DNA of 64,000 nt from contig QYRS01000003.1 in assembly GCA_006503535.1 (NCBI GenBank), positions 3,596,001 to 3,660,000 of the forward strand, in the 5' to 3' direction. This document shows positions 11,601-21,501 of this stretch, piece by piece. Position numbers and translations under genes: made by a program. This DNA comes from Arthrinium phaeospermum. Taxonomy: Eukaryota; Ascomycota; Sordariomycetes; Amphisphaeriales; Apiosporaceae. Below the pieces are notes generated by a model that was not told where the DNA came from, did not search any database, and saw nothing but the letters and a program-made list of their open reading frames with translations. The stretch's first letter is position 1; every line of letters starts with the position of its first letter.

Positions 11601-12863
11601 ACTATCGTTTGACCCTAAGGCCGTGTTGTCTGTCACTCGACACGCTGTCGGCACCACCTCACCATTGCAAGCAAAGTGGAAAGCTATTTGGGATTGGTTG
11701 GTCTGTCTGCGAAATAGGCTATTTCGGGCAATTTTGTCGTCGAAGAGCCTCATTGGCTCAATTTCGGTCTAGGTCGACAATGAGTGCGAAGCTAATGGAG
11801 CACGAAGAATAGCCGAGAGGACCAGTTGACCCCCATCTACTGTCTACTTACTGTAAGTAGGATATGAGTATAGAGCCTCTGGAGAACGGAGCAATGACCG
11901 GAAAGGGCTATGATCAACCTAACTTCGACGACCTCGCATAGCCCCACGCCCGTTCTGCTCGCATCGCAACATCGTGTCTGCGGCTCTCGCATCAGGGTGC
12001 CAGCCACTCTCCCACCTACCCGCGAGAGCCCCATGCCCGATGGAGTCGAAGAGAGGGGATCATGGACTGAACTGCCGCCATAACCCGGTTCATGACTCTT
12101 GCCACAGGCCACTGGCCCATCGCGAGTGTACGCCTGCGATGCGATCAAAGATTTCACGCCAACTGCCTGGTCGCATACGCCGTCTCTCCTTCCTCTTTCT
12201 CACCGTCCCGAGCTCGAGTTCCATCTTCGTACTGCTCGGGCGAACCTTCATTCCCACTCCGTCGTTCCTCATGAAGCAATTGATATACATTACATTTGGA
12301 GAACTACCTAGGAAGTAGTCTAAGGTATGTTGAAGGAGTGACTTTTCTAGCGAATGTACCACCTGCAGCGAGATGAGATCCCGCCTCCCCGTCGCTCGTC
12401 TTTTGGACGCATGAACTCCTCATACATGCATGCATCGACGAACGGGTAAGATCTCGGTCCTTCCTAAACCACCTGCATTCCCTTTCACCCACCTGACCAC
12501 CTATTCCAATATCTCGAGCGCCAAGGTGCCAAGGAAACCATAAACTCCCATCCCATCACGAGGGCCAGCTCGTGTACGATGCCCCCCTACCCTGCCATTA
12601 CCCTATAGACATTACATTTCTCCGTGGTCGGACGTCTCTCCTAAATCCCTCAACCATCTCAAGATTGACGAGACCCAGATCGATATCGCCCATGATCGTT
12701 GTTTCGTCGACCTGCTTTGCCGCATGGATCATGATCGATCAACCCTAAGGCGCAGGCAGGCCTCTCAGATCGGTTGCGAGGTTCTCATCTTCCCACCCGC
12801 AAGAGCCGCGATAAAGGAATTGTCTTTCTGTCGCGCCCTACCCGCCATGTAGCAAGGGCTTTC
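8692..12863. other. 4.2-kb intergenic region
   Basis: The first several hundred bases are the FET4 5' flank. The rest has many short frames on both strands (for example 9339-9917, 10431-10907 and 11109-11513, plus strand), with no signal peptide, domain or convincing splice structure. A CT microsatellite lies at 10241-10262. A short CCCTAACCCTA run at about 10944-10956 is telomere-like but far too short to be one. Confidence 0.5.
10241..10262. repeat. (CT)n microsatellite
   Basis: About eleven uninterrupted CT dinucleotides, followed by a pyrimidine-rich tail. Confidence 0.9.
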
Positions 12864-14249
12864 TCACAGGGCAAGCATGAGAGCTCCGACACCCAGGCCA
12901 ACACAAGGCATGGCCAGGCTTCGGGCGCCCAGTCCCGCCACAGGGACGGGCGCGGCACCACCGGAGCCGCTGGGCTGGCTTCCAGAGGCAGTGGCAGAGG
13001 CGCCTCCTGCACCGGCACCACCGCCTCCACCTTGAGTGCCTGAAGGCGAGCTTCCACCAGCACCACCGCCTCCACCACCTTGAGTGGGTTGCGGCTGTCC
13101 CCCGGCGCTACCGCTGGGCGCAGAGCCACCTCCACCGCTACCGCCACCAGCTGTGGGCTGAGACTGTCCGCCGGTTGCGGGAGGAGAAGAGCCGCCTGCG
13201 GGAGGTGCAGAGCCACCGGAGCCACCACCGCCACCACCAGCAGGGACGGGAACGGGTACTGGAGCTCCACCACCACCGCTGCCGCCGCCGTTGCCGCCGC
13301 CTTGTGTGGGTTGAGGTTGTCCGCCTGTCGCAGAACCGCCGCCACTGGCACCTCCGGTAGGAGCAGGGCTAGATTCGCCGCCACCAGCGCCTCCAGTGGG
13401 AGGAGCACTGGAACCACCACCACCGGCACCGCCAGTAGGAGGAGGAGCACTGCTTCCGCCGCCAGCACCACCAGCGCCACCGGGAGGAGCCGTGCTGTTG
13501 GAGCCGCCGGCACCGCCGCCTCCCCCTGGAGGACTGGTAGCGGTAGAAGTGGCAGTGGCCGTAGAGTTGGCAGGAGCAGGAGGTGCGCTAGATCCGCCAC
13601 CGGCACCACCACCACCAGCAGGAGGAGCCGTGCTGTTCGATCCACCGCCGGCACCGCCACCTCCGGCAGGGGGAGGTACGGTTGCGGTAGAGGTGGCAGT
13701 AGTCGAGTTACCGGGGGGAGCAGGAGGGGCGGTGCTGTTGGCGGGCGCGGGAGGTGTGCCGGACGTCGTGATGAGCGAGGTCAGGGTGTACATGCCGCCA
13801 CCTCCGCCGACACCGCCGCCGCCACCACCTCCGCTGGAAGAGGAAGGAGGAGGTGATGGGGCCGACGAGGTTTGAGTCACGGTGGTCGACTCCGTGCTGG
13901 TGCTGCCACTGGCCGGGGCGCTGCTGCTGCTGGGAGGCGGCGGCGGGGCAGACGAGCTGGCCGAGGTCTGGGTGACGGTGGTCGACTCGGTGCTAGCAGG
14001 AGGTGGCGGGTTGACCGGGTAAGCAGGAGGGCTCGACTCAGCCGGAGGGCTGCTGGCAGGCGGCGAAGAAGCCGGGGGGCTCGACTCGGCCGGAGGAGCG
14101 GACGATGCCGGCGGTGGCGCCGTCGTCACCTCGGTCGTCGTGGCTGCTCCTCCACCACCCGAAGGGGGCGGGGCGCTCGACTCCTGCGCCATGACCGCGA
14201 CGGACAGGCACAGGAGGCGGATAAGGATGGAATCCTTGAGGGGATGCAT
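12864..14249 (-). CDS. Secreted mucin-like Pro/Gly/Ser-rich protein with GPI signal
   Basis: A single exon of 461 residues. The N-terminus MHPLKDSILIRLLCLSVAVMAQ is a signal peptide, probably cleaved after AQ. The whole mature part is low complexity. A first third of Ser/Thr/Pro segments (ESSPPASSPP, TESTTVTQTSS) offers dense O-glycosylation. A later two thirds is Gly/Ala/Pro-rich, with imperfect repeats such as APPTGGAGGG and two QPQPTQGGG copies plus QSQPTAGGG. The C-terminus (about 436-461) has a small-residue site followed by the hydrophobic tail GVGALMLAL, which is a GPI-attachment pattern. The protein is expected at the plasma membrane or covalently linked to cell-wall glucan, as a stalk or adhesive layer. 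No catalytic domain is present. The plus strand carries long Pro/Ala/Arg frames that are mirror artefacts of the repeats. Repeat number is likely to vary between strains. Confidence 0.8.
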   Translation of the reverse strand: MHPLKDSILIRLLCLSVAVMAQESSAPPPSGGGGAATTTEVTTAPPPASSAPPAESSPPASSPPASSPPAESSPPAYPVNPPPPASTESTTVTQTSASSSAPPPPPSSSSAPASGSTSTESTTVTQTSSAPSPPPSSSSGGGGGGGVGGGGGMYTLTSLITTSGTPPAPANSTAPPAPPGNSTTATSTATVPPPAGGGGAGGGSNSTAPPAGGGGAGGGSSAPPAPANSTATATSTATSPPGGGGGAGGSNSTAPPGGAGGAGGGSSAPPPTGGAGGGGSSAPPTGGAGGGESSPAPTGGASGGGSATGGQPQPTQGGGNGGGSGGGGAPVPVPVPAGGGGGGSGGSAPPAGGSSPPATGGQSQPTAGGGSGGGGSAPSGSAGGQPQPTQGGGGGGAGGSSPSGTQGGGGGAGAGGASATASGSQPSGSGGAAPVPVAGLGARSLAMPCVGLGVGALMLAL

Positions 14250-15661
14250 GATGATGAATGGGCAGTCTATCTGTCCCTTTCGTAAATCAGCTAAGGTCAG
14301 TCAGTCAGTACAAGTAACGTGAACAACAACCAACTTATGCTGTAGATAGAGGGGGAGAGGGTCTAGTCAATGAAATGCGCACGAGTGACTCACTTATATG
14401 GTTTTTCTTTCGATTCTCAGTATTCCTGTTGCTGTTGATTTCGAATAACAGAAAAACCAACAAGAGAAAAGACAGACCTCAGCTGAGCCCGGGGGCCGGC
14501 TCCCCTCTAAGTAGCCCCAAGGCCCGTCCCGCCGCCCAGCTTAGCGAGGGGAAGCCCTCATGACGGTCGAATGAGCTGCTCGCCGTCCTGGCCATCACGC
14601 GCCATGATGGAAGTTTAGTGTGATGATTGCTACGTAGTATATCCTAATATCCTACCACTACCACTACCACTGGTACAGTAGGTAGCACGCGCGGCACGGC
14701 AACATGCAAGCACTATAGCCAAAAAGCTTGTTCGTCCCGGGTGTGCCGTGGGGGGAGGGGGCAAAGAGCATTGCGCGTTTTGATACTTCATGATGTTTCC
14801 TTACGTATAGACCATCCCGCGATATAGTCGAGAAACCAGTATGTAAAAAGTTGACTAGAGCCCAAGTGCCGACCACTTCGTCGAGGCTAGAGGGAGTCAA
14901 ATGGTGCGCGGGAGGACGGCTAGGCTATATACTAGTCACTCGGGCAAACCTTACTTGACTTACACGATATCTTCGGTCCGGTGGGGCGCGGGGCTTCGAC
15001 GACCGACAACGGTATGAATTGGAATTCCCAACTCACCATGAGCCAGACTTATCTCATCATGATTAAAAGACCAAACGATGAATTCGACTAAACGTATACG
15101 GCGTCTGATACCAAGCTGGTCGTCGCTCTGAAAAAAGCCGCTGATGTTCTCATTACTGAACAGTGCCAAGCCCCGGCGCGAACGAACCGGTCAAGTCTAA
15201 TAATAGTTCGAAAAGCCATCATTCCAGAATATACATGGGCACATTTTGTTCACTTCACTGTCGTATTCTGGGGGGCGTGAGTGGAACGACCAAGGTACAG
15301 AGGTTGCTATTATTTGTTGGCAGAGTACGGTCCATTCCAGCGATCGCCCGCAAGCTGGCCGTCAACTGGGAAACTCGCTGATGTCCTTTGATTGAATGAG
15401 GCTATGCCTCCACCATGGTATCGTCTATGGTGTAATATATATCGAACGCTATCCTCCAACGCCTGCACAATGGTATAACGGTTAGATCGCTGGGTTCGAG
15501 ACCAACACATATGGATCTAAGTCCACGAAATAATACTGCTTCACCTTTGTTGGCCACGTCTTCACCTCTGCCTTCACCTTGGCCGGCCACGTCTTCATCT
15601 TGGCCGACCAAGTCTTCACCTTGGCTGGCCAAGCCCGCTAGCCTGAAGCCGGCTCAGTTCC
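14250..15661. other. Intergenic region with a tandem repeat and a tRNA-like remnant
   Basis: No gene is supported. About 15468-15507 resembles D-arm and T-arm sequence of a tRNA, with no anticodon arm between. About 15540-15633 is a 21-nt tandem repeat, probably in the 3' UTR of the WDR48-like gene. Confidence 0.5.
15540..15633. repeat. Imperfect 21-nt tandem repeat
   Basis: About four degenerate copies of a unit like TCTTCACCTTGGCCGGCCAC. They begin near 15540 and end near 15633, just beyond the stop of the WDR48-like gene. Confidence 0.7.
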
Positions 15662-18600
15662 CTAAGTCCTCACCTCCAAAGCCGACGGGGTCGGCTCCTC
15701 GAAAGCCGTAGCGCTGGAAGAGACAGAAGGTCCTTGTTCCTGTGACGGCTCCTGTGGCTGTTGTGGCTGTTCCAACGCTGTCTCTGTCGTTGTCGGTAGT
15801 TCCTTGCGACCATTTGCTTTATAGTACAGAACAACGTCGCTGCCTCCTTTCCAGATATGTGCTCGTAGCGTGGCAAGGCTCATATCAATGGGCAGAAGCT
15901 GCTCATTGCAGTAGAGATCCAGATACTCCTCTGGTTTGAGTGCGTTTTCGTCTGCCTCCTTAAGTGACGGATCGATTCGCTCAGCAACATACGAGAGTAT
16001 CTTTTTCACTCGCAGCATCCGGTTAGCGTTAAGCCGGTTATTTCCGTCTGTTGAAGCAATGCTTGGCAACGTATCCTGCCAAGGGTGGAGAATGAACGAG
16101 ACCTTGACTGGCTCTTTGGCCGGGATAGTGTTCTGTTGAAGCATTGGTTAGTACATCCTGTGACGATTGTGGAATGGTTGCATGTCATACCGTTAGAAGC
16201 ACTTCGCCAAGCCACATGGGCGCCTTTTGCTCAATCATGTCTGCATCATTGCCCACCGTCTCCACCGTGCCCCTGTACAAGTCGGCACTCCCGCCTGATG
16301 TTTCCTCCTGAATGATCACTCTAGTGCCAGCAGGAAGTTTGAGCACCGGAGTGTCGGAGGGCAGACTTGGCGTGATCTTGGTCTCGATGAATTTGTCTGG
16401 AGTTTCGTGAAGTTGCTTCTCGTACTCATTACGCAACCGTTGAAGTACACCGAGGAAACTATCGTCGACTTCCTTCTCGTGGTTGGAAGATGACTCAGAC
16501 TTGCTTTCATCGTCTTTCTTCTCCTCTACAATGACCGGCTTTTCGGTATTGCTTGAAGCAGACCTACCGAGCTTCTTCGACCCGAAAGACATTCCCATTC
16601 TGAATTTCTTGCCGAAGGTGCCTTTGCCGTTGTCTTTTTCCTTGGTCTCTGTGGGGGACTTGGGGGTCTCCGGTTCCTTCTCGGCTGCTGCTGGTGTAAC
16701 CGGGGCTTTGGCTGGAGCTTCAGCAGACGTGATGCCATTCGAAAAGTAATCATCATTTGAAACTCGTGCAATCTGAGAAGACTTCTTCTCCTGGGGACTG
16801 GTCGGGACGGCAGTATTCTCAGGCACGCCAGGCAAGTGTGATCCAAGACTAGGAGTGGCGGCCGCTATGGTCATACCTGGAGTCATGGGATAGTTTTCAT
16901 TGCCTTTGGGGGTAACCACGGCGGACTCGTTCTCTTCCCACCCAGGTGAGTTTGGTATTTGTATCGAGCTGGGCGGGTTGGCTCGAGCAGCTGCTTGACG
17001 TTTCGCCACGTTCTCGTTCAGCTTGCTCCGATGGGCTTCGTCTCTTTTGATCTCTTCATCCACCAGATTTGCAAATAGGTAGCGAAGAACCCATTTCCCA
17101 AGGTTGACTGTTCATCAGTTAGCCCTTGTGGATCGTAACAGGCGCTTCAACGTCGCACAACTCACTTCGCTGATCTTCCCTAAATTCAATCGGCTCATCT
17201 GTGACGAGCTCGTCGGCGTACATTTCAGCATCGAAGCAATTGAAAGGTTCCAGCACGACAGCCAAGTTACCCGAGCTGGTATCAATCGAACACCAAGGCG
17301 CAACGGCTTCAGTCGTGTTGACTTCGGGCTCTACATCCTCCATGTGCTTTTTGCCAAACCTACGAATGACTTTGCACTGCCAGGTGTTAGATGCGAACAC
17401 TTTCGAGCCCGTGAGGGTGGCTTACCTGGATCAAATCCCATAACAGTACATCGCCAGCCGTGTCGAGCGTGAGAACTCGCCGCCGATCATTCAAGAGTTT
17501 GTGCTTGACGAGACCATTCTGCCCTTCAATGGTTTCTTCAGGTAAGTGGTATATCGGTTCAGTCGTAGTAGCCAAAATGGGGTCGAGATATTGAGAGCCT
17601 CTTCCCGCCGTGTCAAGTGATGGTGCTGCTAGGTTCGACTCTGAAGAATTGAGTATTGGAGGCGGGAAACTTGCTGTGTGCGATATCCGTAGTATGGAGT
17701 TTGCCGGTATCTTGGTGCTCTCTCCATTGGTGGACACTTGCTTTGCTGGGTCCGAAGTAGAAGAAAGCATGCTGGCTCGAGCAGGCCTATATTCGTCCGG
17801 CACGAGCGCACCCGAGCCAGTATCAACGTTGGCCCATCGGTTGATGGAGGAACGGGCGCTGGCAGTCCAGACATAATCATTGGTAGTGACAATCTTGCTG
17901 ACGCCGTCATGCTCTTGCGCCAGAGCAACGGATAAGCCTTCGTCCATTTCGGAAGTGCCTCTGACGTCAGTCTTGACCACGAGGCCGGAACGGTCACTAC
18001 TGTAGAAGACGCTCAGCTCCGGGTGATCAGAGGACAGCGACCAGACACTGTCGTTGTGCATGGTCATGGTGTACATGCATCGGCCAGCTGTCACACTCCA
18101 TACTTTGATCGTTTGGTCCGAGCCGGCCGTCATTATGGTATCGCAGGACTCGTTCACCAGAATGGACCGAACCATGTCTGTGTGTCCCACAAACTTGGTG
18201 ACCCTCTTCCCCGACCGAGGATCCCACAAGCGGACACTGGATTCAGGCCCTCCATTAGCAATGATGGTCCGGCCAACACTAAGGGCATATACCGATCCCT
18301 TCTCTTGTATCTCTTCCCCTTGTGTGTCGATCTCCAGGGTCTCGCCGCCGCCATTGACGTCCCATAGTTTGATCTTGCGGTCGAGTCCTCCGGAAGCCAC
18401 CCAGTTGACGCCGGTGGTTGTGGCTACGCACTTGACATAATCGCTGTGTTGGCCGATGGTATGCGCCGGCTCGTTGTTAGCAAGCGGCCGCCATACTTTG
18501 ACGGTCAGGTCGGACGAGGCGGAAACAATGGCGGATTTGTCGGGCGCGAGGACAATGTCGTTGATCCAGTGAGTGTGGGCTTGTGTGGAGGAGTAGAACT

Positions 18601-19096
18601 TGGTTTTCGGTTTCGAGGCGGCGGTGCCAGATGTCTCCAAGTCCCAGGCGCATACTATGCCATCCCTCCCTCCGGAATAGCTTGTTCACAATTAGTAAAG
18701 CGCGTCGGGGGTCGAGTTGTGTGGCTTGCGGGATTGTCTCGGAGGCTTACAGAACTGCACGGTCGGTATCCACGGCCAGGCCATTCACACCCAGACGATG
18801 CCCGCCAGACGAAGAATGATCGAGCTCTAGAACTATATTTTGGCAGAGTTTGTGTCAGAAGTATAGGCCTAAAACATTTCACATGTGTAAAGTATTGCCA
18901 TGGGTGGGAGCTATAGCAGAGCTTCTAAGCCAATCGCGTTTTGGCAGCTGTGCTGGCCATGCGACAACGAGGCCACGAGCAAATGCAGAGTGATGCGATG
19001 CGGGGCTTAGGGGCGCGATCAACAGGGACGGCGGATAGCCGTGAAGAATGGGACGAACGAACCATAGCTGATCCTCTGGCGCGCCTTCTTCGCCAT
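15662..19096 (-). CDS. WDR48/UAF1 homologue (Bun107-type), WD40 deubiquitinase cofactor
   Basis: Exons (minus): 19096-19063, 18832-18751, 18680-17426, 17376-17166, 17107-16191 and 16132-15662. Phases agree throughout, giving 989 residues. The N-terminus [15 protein letters not shown] is the usual fungal WDR48 start and supports the 11-codon first exon. WD40 repeats fill about residues 20-330 (motifs [46 protein letters not shown]). A middle block, [22 protein letters not shown], and a C-terminal DUF3337/ubiquitin-like region (about 800-960; [32 protein letters not shown]) match the UAF1 architecture. A Lys/Ser/Glu-rich disordered segment separates them. The protein activates Usp12/46- and Usp1-type ubiquitin proteases; Schizosaccharomyces Bun107 pairs with Ubp9 (CreB in Aspergillus). 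The 34-nt first exon is easily missed by gene predictors. Confidence 0.9.
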
Positions 19097-20287
19097 TGTG
19101 GGTTTGGGCGGATGGCGACAATCATGCGGTTTGGACACCTCGTACGATAAAAAAGAACGCCCAAGCAGAAGATGCAGCAAGAGACAATGTATAGTAGACG
19201 GGCAACTCGTGGGGCTAGCTATGTCACTAGCAGCTGTATGTTTGCTCCTGGGTAGCTGAGAGAGAATGGTTGGATGGGATGCTTGGGGTGTGGTGTGTCT
19301 CGTGTGTCAACAAGATCCCAGTGGGCTGGACGGTGGCAGGTGGATAGAGTCGGGTTGTCGGTCCCGGCTACAGCGAGCCAGCAGGGCGAGCGCGACGCTC
19401 CCAGTAGGATGGGAAGCTGCAGCCTTCCAAGCGACTGCGAAAACTTATTGAGCGCTGATCAACCTCTCTAATATTTGTTCATCGATACATGCAGCTTCCG
19501 GCTGGAACGACGATTAAATGCGCAATAGCATCACCTTGCATACAGCTCCTGCCTGTTGCGACTCCTGACGCTGGTTCATCTGCCACGCTATGTTGGGTTT
19601 GTGCATCCAACGGTGACGCTGGCTGGCTGGCCTCGAGGCTTTTAGGTAATTGAGAGGACCCCTAGTACGTGTGATCCCAGCCAGGCGGCGTCATGCCTAA
19701 CGCCATCAGGCTATAGCGTCATTTTCTCCGCTCCTAAAAGCTCAGTGTCTCCAGGCTTTGGAGAAGGAGCCCCTTTGGCCCCCAACATTTTGTCCTGCAC
19801 TCCAACTTCTGCAGGGGGTAGATCGAATGTTCGCGGATGCTTCTAGATTGGCTTGGTTGGATGCGGCTTCCACGCCTCCTCCAATTGAAATGCTCTCCGT
19901 CTTCTTCGACAGCAATATCCCTCTGGAAGCGCTACAACATCTGCACATCTGCACGTGCTACGGAGTACCTACCTTAGATATTAGCTGGCAAGAGAGGCAA
20001 GTGATCATCACACTATTAGACGATAGATTGCCAGGAGAAGGCTACTGCATGCACAAAAAGGGCACCGCGAAACCATAGGATCGTTCAGTAAGTCGGCTGC
20101 TTTCAAATTTGTAATCTGCTATCCGACCCGACGGGTCTACACAATGAAGTGATGTCCTACCTACATAGGATATGTCAACTCTGCGTCTGGCAAGCACCCA
20201 TCACATCATCTTTTCTCTTTACTGGCAGCATTCACCGCCAACATGAGGGGCTTCATAAGCATCTCCCACTTCCGAGGCGTTCTTTCC
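19097..20287. other. Intergenic region
   Basis: The 5' flank of the WDR48-like gene and the 3' flank of the secreted-protein gene. A 106-codon plus frame at 19758-20078 shows no recognisable features. Nothing else was seen. Confidence 0.5.
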
Positions 20288-20895
20288 CTAGCAACAGTAT
20301 CCAGGCAACTTAGACTCCTTGTCTTAGTTGACAGTTAGCAGACGTTTTCTCGCAAATATTAAACACTACAGGTGCGTGCAGATCAGGGGATCTACTCCAA
20401 AGAGATGGGGGAGGACATAGTGGGCCGAGCACTGAGATATCGAAGTGAAATGTGTGACGACCATAGAAAAGACTCACCAGCCACTTGTCCACCCACAGCG
20501 GGGTCGCACTTGTTGTCGCTGTTGGGGCTGTAGAACGCGCCTAGATAATGGTCATCAAGTGTCAATACGGAAACTGACGATTTCAAAACAGGATAATGAG
20601 TGGCTCTCTGGGCATCCCCAAAGACAGAAGTATAACGTACCGTCGTAGCACTGGCAAACCAGAGAAGTGATGCAGCACTTTGGGTCCTGGCTGTATAGCA
20701 TGGCGGTCAGTCTTAGATCTAACATTGTGCGCGTCGAAATCGACGTGTCCTCGGATTTGACGATGGCGCCACTTACAAGCTGCTGCAGGCAGGATTGCCG
20801 TCAGGAGGGCCACTGGCGCCGATGGTGACGGTTTGGACGTCAGCAGCAGCAGCAAAGCCAGCTGCGAAGACGGCGGCGAAGATGACGAGCTTCAT
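20288..20895 (-). CDS. Small secreted 8-cysteine protein (candidate effector or antimicrobial-like), four exons
   Basis: Exons (minus): 20895-20777, 20690-20641, 20540-20478 and 20322-20288. All phases agree, and they encode 88 residues ending LPGYCC. Residues 1-18 form a clean signal peptide (MKLVIFAAVFAAGFAAAA). The mature chain of about 70 residues holds eight cysteines in the order C-CC-C-C-C-CC (segments PACSS, KCCIT, VCQCYD, NKCDP, YCC), which would allow four disulfides. This is not the hydrophobin order (C-CC-C-C-CC-C). No known enzyme or toxin signature was recognised. Each intron has a GTAAGT, GTACGT or GTGAGT donor and a YAG or AAG acceptor. A secreted, disulfide-rich apoplastic or wall-associated protein is the likely role. 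The nearest neighbour upstream is the STAND/NACHT gene in the same orientation. Structure is well supported; function is unknown. Confidence 0.8.
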
Positions 20896-21501
20896 TGTTG
20901 CAAAAATCGAGTTAGAGCCACGGGTGTATGAAGAAACCGGCAGATGAAGTTAGAGGATTTCGAAGAGTCGTGAGAACATGACGTTTTACGGTTTTTCATA
21001 AGTTCCCCAAAGGCAATTCATGCCAGCTTATATAGCCGCAGACCATAATGTATTCAATCACCTTCTGGCAGTGAATACATCCGTCTTTCCTTCTCGGCTG
21101 ATTTGGTATGAAGTGGCCCTAAGCATATCTATGCCTGGCAAGTCATTGGCACACTATGTTATTCATAGCTTATTGGGCTCACGAGATACTGACAAGTAAG
21201 AATATGGACACTTGGTCACATGTACTTCCACGAATGGGCCGTGCATTAATATGAGCGAAATAATATATTGCAGAGATATAAATGATTAGGAAAGCGCCTG
21301 CTCGACCATCCTCAAATGCAGGTTTGCGTTCTGCTCTTCTGGTCCGTCAGAGTTTGACTCCGTTCATAACCATACCCCAGCGACATGAATAGGTAATTTC
21401 AAGCGTTATGCCTCCCTCTCTCTCCATATGCCCTGGAGCATCCACCATGCTGCCCTTGAATACATGTTTTGGACCAACCTCGGATTTCTTGGTCGGTCTC
21501 C
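20896..21501. other. Promoter of the secreted-protein gene
   Basis: A/T-rich 600-bp spacer between the secreted-protein start and the STAND gene stop. It carries no coding signal. Confidence 0.5.

Noticed and set aside
12785..13660. Overlapping frames on both strands of the mucin-like gene
   Set aside because: All are frame shifts of the same Gly/Pro repeat. Only the 461-codon frame has a signal peptide and GPI tail.
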